This document shows positions 5,179-7,560 of a DNA stretch of 7,560 nt, in pieces. Origin of the DNA: an uncultured Collinsella sp. Its GTDB lineage: Bacteria > Actinomycetota > Coriobacteriia > Coriobacteriales > Coriobacteriaceae. A model generated the notes under the pieces. That model had not been told where the DNA came from, searched no databases, and saw nothing but the letters and a program-made list of their open reading frames with translations. The position numbers and the translations under genes were made by a program. The number at the start of each line of letters is the position of its first letter. Positions within the stretch are counted from its first letter, which is position 1. The stretch lies in the NCBI GenBank assembly GCA_958419975.1, contig CATZIG010000096.1, positions 1-7,560 of the forward strand. Direction: 5' to 3'.

Positions 5179-5230
5179 CTTTCGACGTTGGACCATGTTG
5201 CCAGATTCGTCGTGTACGGCGTTTGGCGTA

Positions 5231-5259
5231 AGTCTAGGGCTCATTTTTCGCCCTGGACT
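5231..5259 (+). promoter_or_regulatory. Strong hairpin in the MFS leader
   Basis: AGTCTAGGGC (5231-5240) pairs with GCCCTGGACT (5250-5259) over ten positions, with one G-U, around a U-rich 9-nt loop. It ends 46 bp before the MFS start codon. There is no U tract after the stem, so a simple terminator is unlikely. An operator or a translation-affecting leader structure is possible. Confidence 0.45.
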
Positions 5260-5305
5260 GTTCCTCTGGGGCGATGCGACTGTCGTTCCAAGAGGAAGGA
5301 AATGC

Positions 5306-6721
5306 ATGGGGAGCAAATCTCAGCAACAAGTTCAAGCAACGCCATCGGCCACTGCGGCGATTCTCGTCGTTATGTATATTGCGGCCTTTGTTGCCGCGTT
5401 TAACGAGAACATCATTAACGTGGCGTTGCACGACATTATGGCGGCCTTTTCGGTGAGTGCCACCACGGCGCAGTGGCTCGTCTCGGGCTACATGATTGTG
5501 ACGTCGATCTTTACGGCCATCATGGCCTTCCTGTCCGCCCGTTTCTCGACGCGCAAGCTGTTGTTTTTCGCATGCGGATGTATGGTCGCCGGCGAAGTCC
5601 TGTGTCTGATCGCTCCGTCGTTTAGCGTTTTGCTGCCAAGTCGTATTTTGCAGGCTGCGGGATCGGGCATCTTGTTTCCGCTCATGATGAACGTGGTGCT
5701 GTCTTGCGCTCCGCGCGAGAAGCTCGGTCTGTATCTGAGCCTGGGTGGTGCCTGCATTACGCTAGGGCCGGCGTTTGGACCCGTGATCAGCGGTCTCATG
5801 TGCACGTTGTTTGGCTGGAGGGCGGTGTTCGTGGTGCCGCTGGTGGGCGGCATTGTGGTCGCTGCGGCGGGCGTAAAGCTTGTTCAGAATGTCGGAGAGC
5901 GTTCGAACACCACGCTTGATATTCTGTCGGTTGTTTTACTCGCCGCCGGCATTACGGCATTTGTGTATTCCGTAGGCGAGTTCTCGACCAATCTGATTGC
6001 CGGCATCGTGACGCTCTTCGCCGCCATTGTGCTGCTCGGCCTGTTTGCAGCCCGCCAACTCAAGCTCGAGCATCCGGTGCTTAACGTGCGTCCCATGGCG
6101 AGCGTTCGTTTTTGGCCTGCGTGTCTGCTTGTGGTGGTGTCGATGATGACGACATTCTCGATGAGCGTTTTGTTGCCGCTCTATTTTGAGGGCGCATACG
6201 GCATGACCGCACTTGTTGCGGGCTTGCTCATTTTGCCTGCGATTGCCTGCAACGCCGTGACCTCGATTGTGGGCGGACGTGTGATGGACGCCCGCGGGGC
6301 ATGGCCGCTGCTGCCGGTCGGCTTTGCCCTGATTGCCGTGGGACAGACTGCCATCTCGATGACGGCGGCAAGCATGGACATCGGCGTCGTCGTGGCGCTG
6401 ACCGTTGTGGTGTATGCCGGAGTCGGTTTGGTGCTGAGCCCCTCGCAAACGGCCGGCTTGGAGACGCTGCCTGCCGCTGAGCATCCTCACGGAACAGCAT
6501 TGCTCAACACGTGGAACATGATTGCCGCATCGTTTGGCCCGTCGCTGTTTATCGGTCTGCTTTCGAGTTCTGCGGCGACTGCCGGCGCCGCTGGCGTTGC
6601 GACCGACGTTGCCCAGGCGATTGGATTTGCGACAGCCGTGCGTGTGGCGGCTGTAATTGCCTTGGTCGGATTTGTGGTATCGGTTGTGTACGCTCGCCGC
6701 GAGTCGCACATGTCGCATTAA
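5306..6721 (+). CDS. DHA2-type MFS exporter (EmrB/QacA-like)
   Basis: A 471-residue, strongly hydrophobic protein with about 14 predicted membrane segments, the usual size for the drug:H+ antiporter-2 group of the major facilitator superfamily. Visible landmarks are FNENIINVALHDI in the first helix (the group normally has Asp and 'NVALP'), QWLVSGYM, a motif-A-like loop LSARFSTRKLL, and antiporter motif C in LGPAFGPVISG. It sits in the cytoplasmic membrane and should export small molecules with proton entry; the substrate is unknown. ATG 5306 is chosen because GAGGAAGGA lies 5 nt before it and the first helix follows a short polar tail. The frame is open back to 4895, but that part is antisense to the deformylase-like gene. 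A second ATG at 5302 is out of frame. It is divergent from the deformylase-like gene and has a long, structured leader. No regulator gene is adjacent. Confidence 0.9.
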   Translation: MGSKSQQQVQATPSATAAILVVMYIAAFVAAFNENIINVALHDIMAAFSVSATTAQWLVSGYMIVTSIFTAIMAFLSARFSTRKLLFFACGCMVAGEVLCLIAPSFSVLLPSRILQAAGSGILFPLMMNVVLSCAPREKLGLYLSLGGACITLGPAFGPVISGLMCTLFGWRAVFVVPLVGGIVVAAAGVKLVQNVGERSNTTLDILSVVLLAAGITAFVYSVGEFSTNLIAGIVTLFAAIVLLGLFAARQLKLEHPVLNVRPMASVRFWPACLLVVVSMMTTFSMSVLLPLYFEGAYGMTALVAGLLILPAIACNAVTSIVGGRVMDARGAWPLLPVGFALIAVGQTAISMTAASMDIGVVVALTVVVYAGVGLVLSPSQTAGLETLPAAEHPHGTALLNTWNMIAASFGPSLFIGLLSSSAATAGAAGVATDVAQAIGFATAVRVAAVIALVGFVVSVVYARRESHMSH

Positions 6722-6805
6722 TGTGTGCACATAGATTCTGCAGCTAGATTAGCGGGCGACACCATAAACTAATGGACGTTTTGCCGAGAGGCATGAATGT
6801 TTTAA

Positions 6806-6841
6806 GCGCAAAGAGTGCGCGACGGGCCCCGCGAATGGGGC
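6806..6841 (+). promoter_or_regulatory. Two GC-rich hairpins in the leader of the RGG-protein gene
   Basis: GCGCA (6806-6810) pairs with TGCGC (6816-6820), and GCCCC (6826-6830) pairs with GGGGC (6837-6841). GGCCC at 6825-6829 could instead pair with GGGCC at 6856-6860, just ahead of the SD, so two alternative folds are conceivable. No U tract follows, so it is a poor terminator for the MFS gene. No promoter is identified with confidence in 6722-6873. Confidence 0.35.
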
Positions 6842-6873
6842 GATGATGCCCGAGAGGGCCAAGAAGGAGTCTC

Positions 6874-7560
6874 ATGTCTGAGAACGAAGAGATCATGAAC
6901 GAGACCGAGAACGAGACCATGGCTGCTGAGGTTGAGGCAGTCGAGACCGTGGAGACCGAAGCTGCCGAGGTTGAGGCTGCTGACGAGGTTTCCGCCGAGG
7001 AGGAGGCCGAGGTTGTCGAGGCCGCCGTTGATTACGATGACGAAGAGCTGATGGACAAGATGCAGAAGGCCGCCCGCCTGCTGCGTAGCCGTCGCTTTGC
7101 TATTTCCAAGGAGGAGGAGGCCAAGGCCGAGCGCATGGCGAACATCGAGCGCGCCATCAAGCTTCTTGACCTCAAGCCCAAGATGGAGCAGAAGGAAATG
7201 TCCGACCTGCTGGGCATGCGCCTCCGTGAGCTCGATGGCCTGATGGCCGAGGCCGAGGCTGCCGATCTGGTCGGCCGCATCGACGACGCCGAGGGCGATA
7301 TGCGCAAGATCGTCGTCTTCGCTGCCGAGGATGCCGCTGAGGGCCTGGTCGAGCTTGCCAACAAGAAGGAGAAGCTCCTGCCCGACCTTTCTTACGAGGA
7401 GGCCACCGAGCTGATGGCCGCTCTCGATAAGGTTATCGCTCCGCTCGTCGCCATGGGCCTGGACGAGGACCGCGGTCCTCGCGGCGGTCGTGACGACCGT
7501 GGTGGCCGTGGCGGCGACCGTGGCGGCCGCGGCGGCTTTGGTGGCAACCGTGGTGGCTAT
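6874..7560 (+). CDS. Acidic N-terminus, MarR-like winged-helix core and RGG-repeat tail (cut by window edge)
   Basis: 229 codons are visible and the frame is still open at the right edge. Residues 1-57 are very acidic, mainly Glu/Ala/Val (about half acidic), and probably disordered. Residues ~58-165 look helical and winged-helix-like: AIKLLDLKPKMEQKEMSDLL then GMRLRELDGLMAEAEAADLV resembles the HTH of MarR-type regulators, followed by a wing-like GDMRKIVVFAAED. A helical stretch to ~197 is followed by an Arg/Gly tail with six RGG motifs (from residues 203, 209, 212, 216, 219 and 226) that continues out of the window. RGG tails usually bind RNA, so an RNA- or nucleoid-associated role is plausible, but I recognise no named family. 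AAGGAG at 6864-6869, 4 nt before ATG 6874, supports the start. Codon use is strongly biased (GAG, GCC, CGT, GGC), suggesting high expression. It is tentatively called a MarR-like winged-helix protein. Confidence 0.85.
   Translation, partial: MSENEEIMNETENETMAAEVEAVETVETEAAEVEAADEVSAEEEAEVVEAAVDYDDEELMDKMQKAARLLRSRRFAISKEEEAKAERMANIERAIKLLDLKPKMEQKEMSDLLGMRLRELDGLMAEAEAADLVGRIDDAEGDMRKIVVFAAEDAAEGLVELANKKEKLLPDLSYEEATELMAALDKVIAPLVAMGLDEDRGPRGGRDDRGGRGGDRGGRGGFGGNRGGY

Noticed and set aside
4895..5305. N-terminal extension of the MFS frame back to 4895
   Set aside because: The extension is antisense to the deformylase-like coding region and not membrane-like, and a good SD and start exist at 5306.
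5101..5316. 72-residue N-terminal extension of the deformylase-like protein
   Set aside because: It crosses the divergent promoter region, has no family similarity, and ATG 5100 has a strong SD and matches the short family's start.
5936..6730. 264-codon minus-strand frame over the MFS gene
   Set aside because: His/Arg-rich antisense translation of membrane-helix codons; not a protein-like composition.
6772..6846. 24-codon ORF in the leader of the RGG-protein gene
   Set aside because: It has no SD and no recognisable peptide character, and it overlaps hairpin sequence. A leader peptide cannot be supported.

Overview
The window looks like chromosomal DNA from a high-GC anaerobic actinobacterium, most likely a gut Coriobacteriia member such as Collinsella. 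This is an inference from base composition, codon use, GTG starts with strong Shine-Dalgarno (SD) sites, and the gene complement; no rRNA or other taxonomic marker is present. I see no insertion sequence, phage gene, tRNA, CRISPR array or integration site. It reads as ordinary chromosome with several short, densely regulated units.

Layout from left to right. (1) 1-779, minus: N-terminal part of a Kup-type potassium transporter, running off the left edge. (2) 780-918: gap holding a strong 24-bp inverted repeat (likely terminator of the next gene) and the probable kup promoter. (3) 919-1830, minus: an EamA/DMT-family permease. It is divergent from (4) 1950-2807, plus: a LysR-type regulator. Between them lies a perfect TTCAC-N5-GTGAA (T-N11-A) LysR box next to a TATAAT element. 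(5) 2808-2969: control region carrying three phased AAATTGAAC repeats, the middle one part of a near-perfect palindrome. (6) 2970-4490, plus: a Cro/CI-type helix-turn-helix domain fused to a complete AlaA-like alanine aminotransferase. A strong internal SD and ATG at 3273 would also yield a stand-alone 405-residue aminotransferase. (7) 4491-4689: convergent gap with two GC-rich hairpins. (8) 4690-5100, minus: a short 136-residue peptide-deformylase-like protein. (9) 5101-5305: divergent promoter region with two inverted repeats. (10) 5306-6721, plus: a DHA2-type major facilitator (MFS) exporter. (11) 6722-6873: leader region with small GC-rich hairpins. (12) 6874-7560, plus, cut by the right edge: a protein with an acidic N-terminus, a MarR-like winged-helix core and an RGG-repeat tail.

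The most interesting locus is 2860-4490. It has the logic of a MocR regulator (DNA-binding domain plus a PLP aminotransferase fold), but uses an XRE-type instead of a GntR-type DNA-binding domain and an apparently catalytically intact AlaA enzyme. The phased repeats over its own promoter suggest autoregulation by the HTH domain. The internal start suggests one gene may give both a regulator-enzyme and a plain enzyme. The RGG-tailed winged-helix protein at the right edge is the second unusual item. EamA/LysR is a standard regulator-exporter pair, and the MFS gene may be controlled from its repeat-bearing leader.
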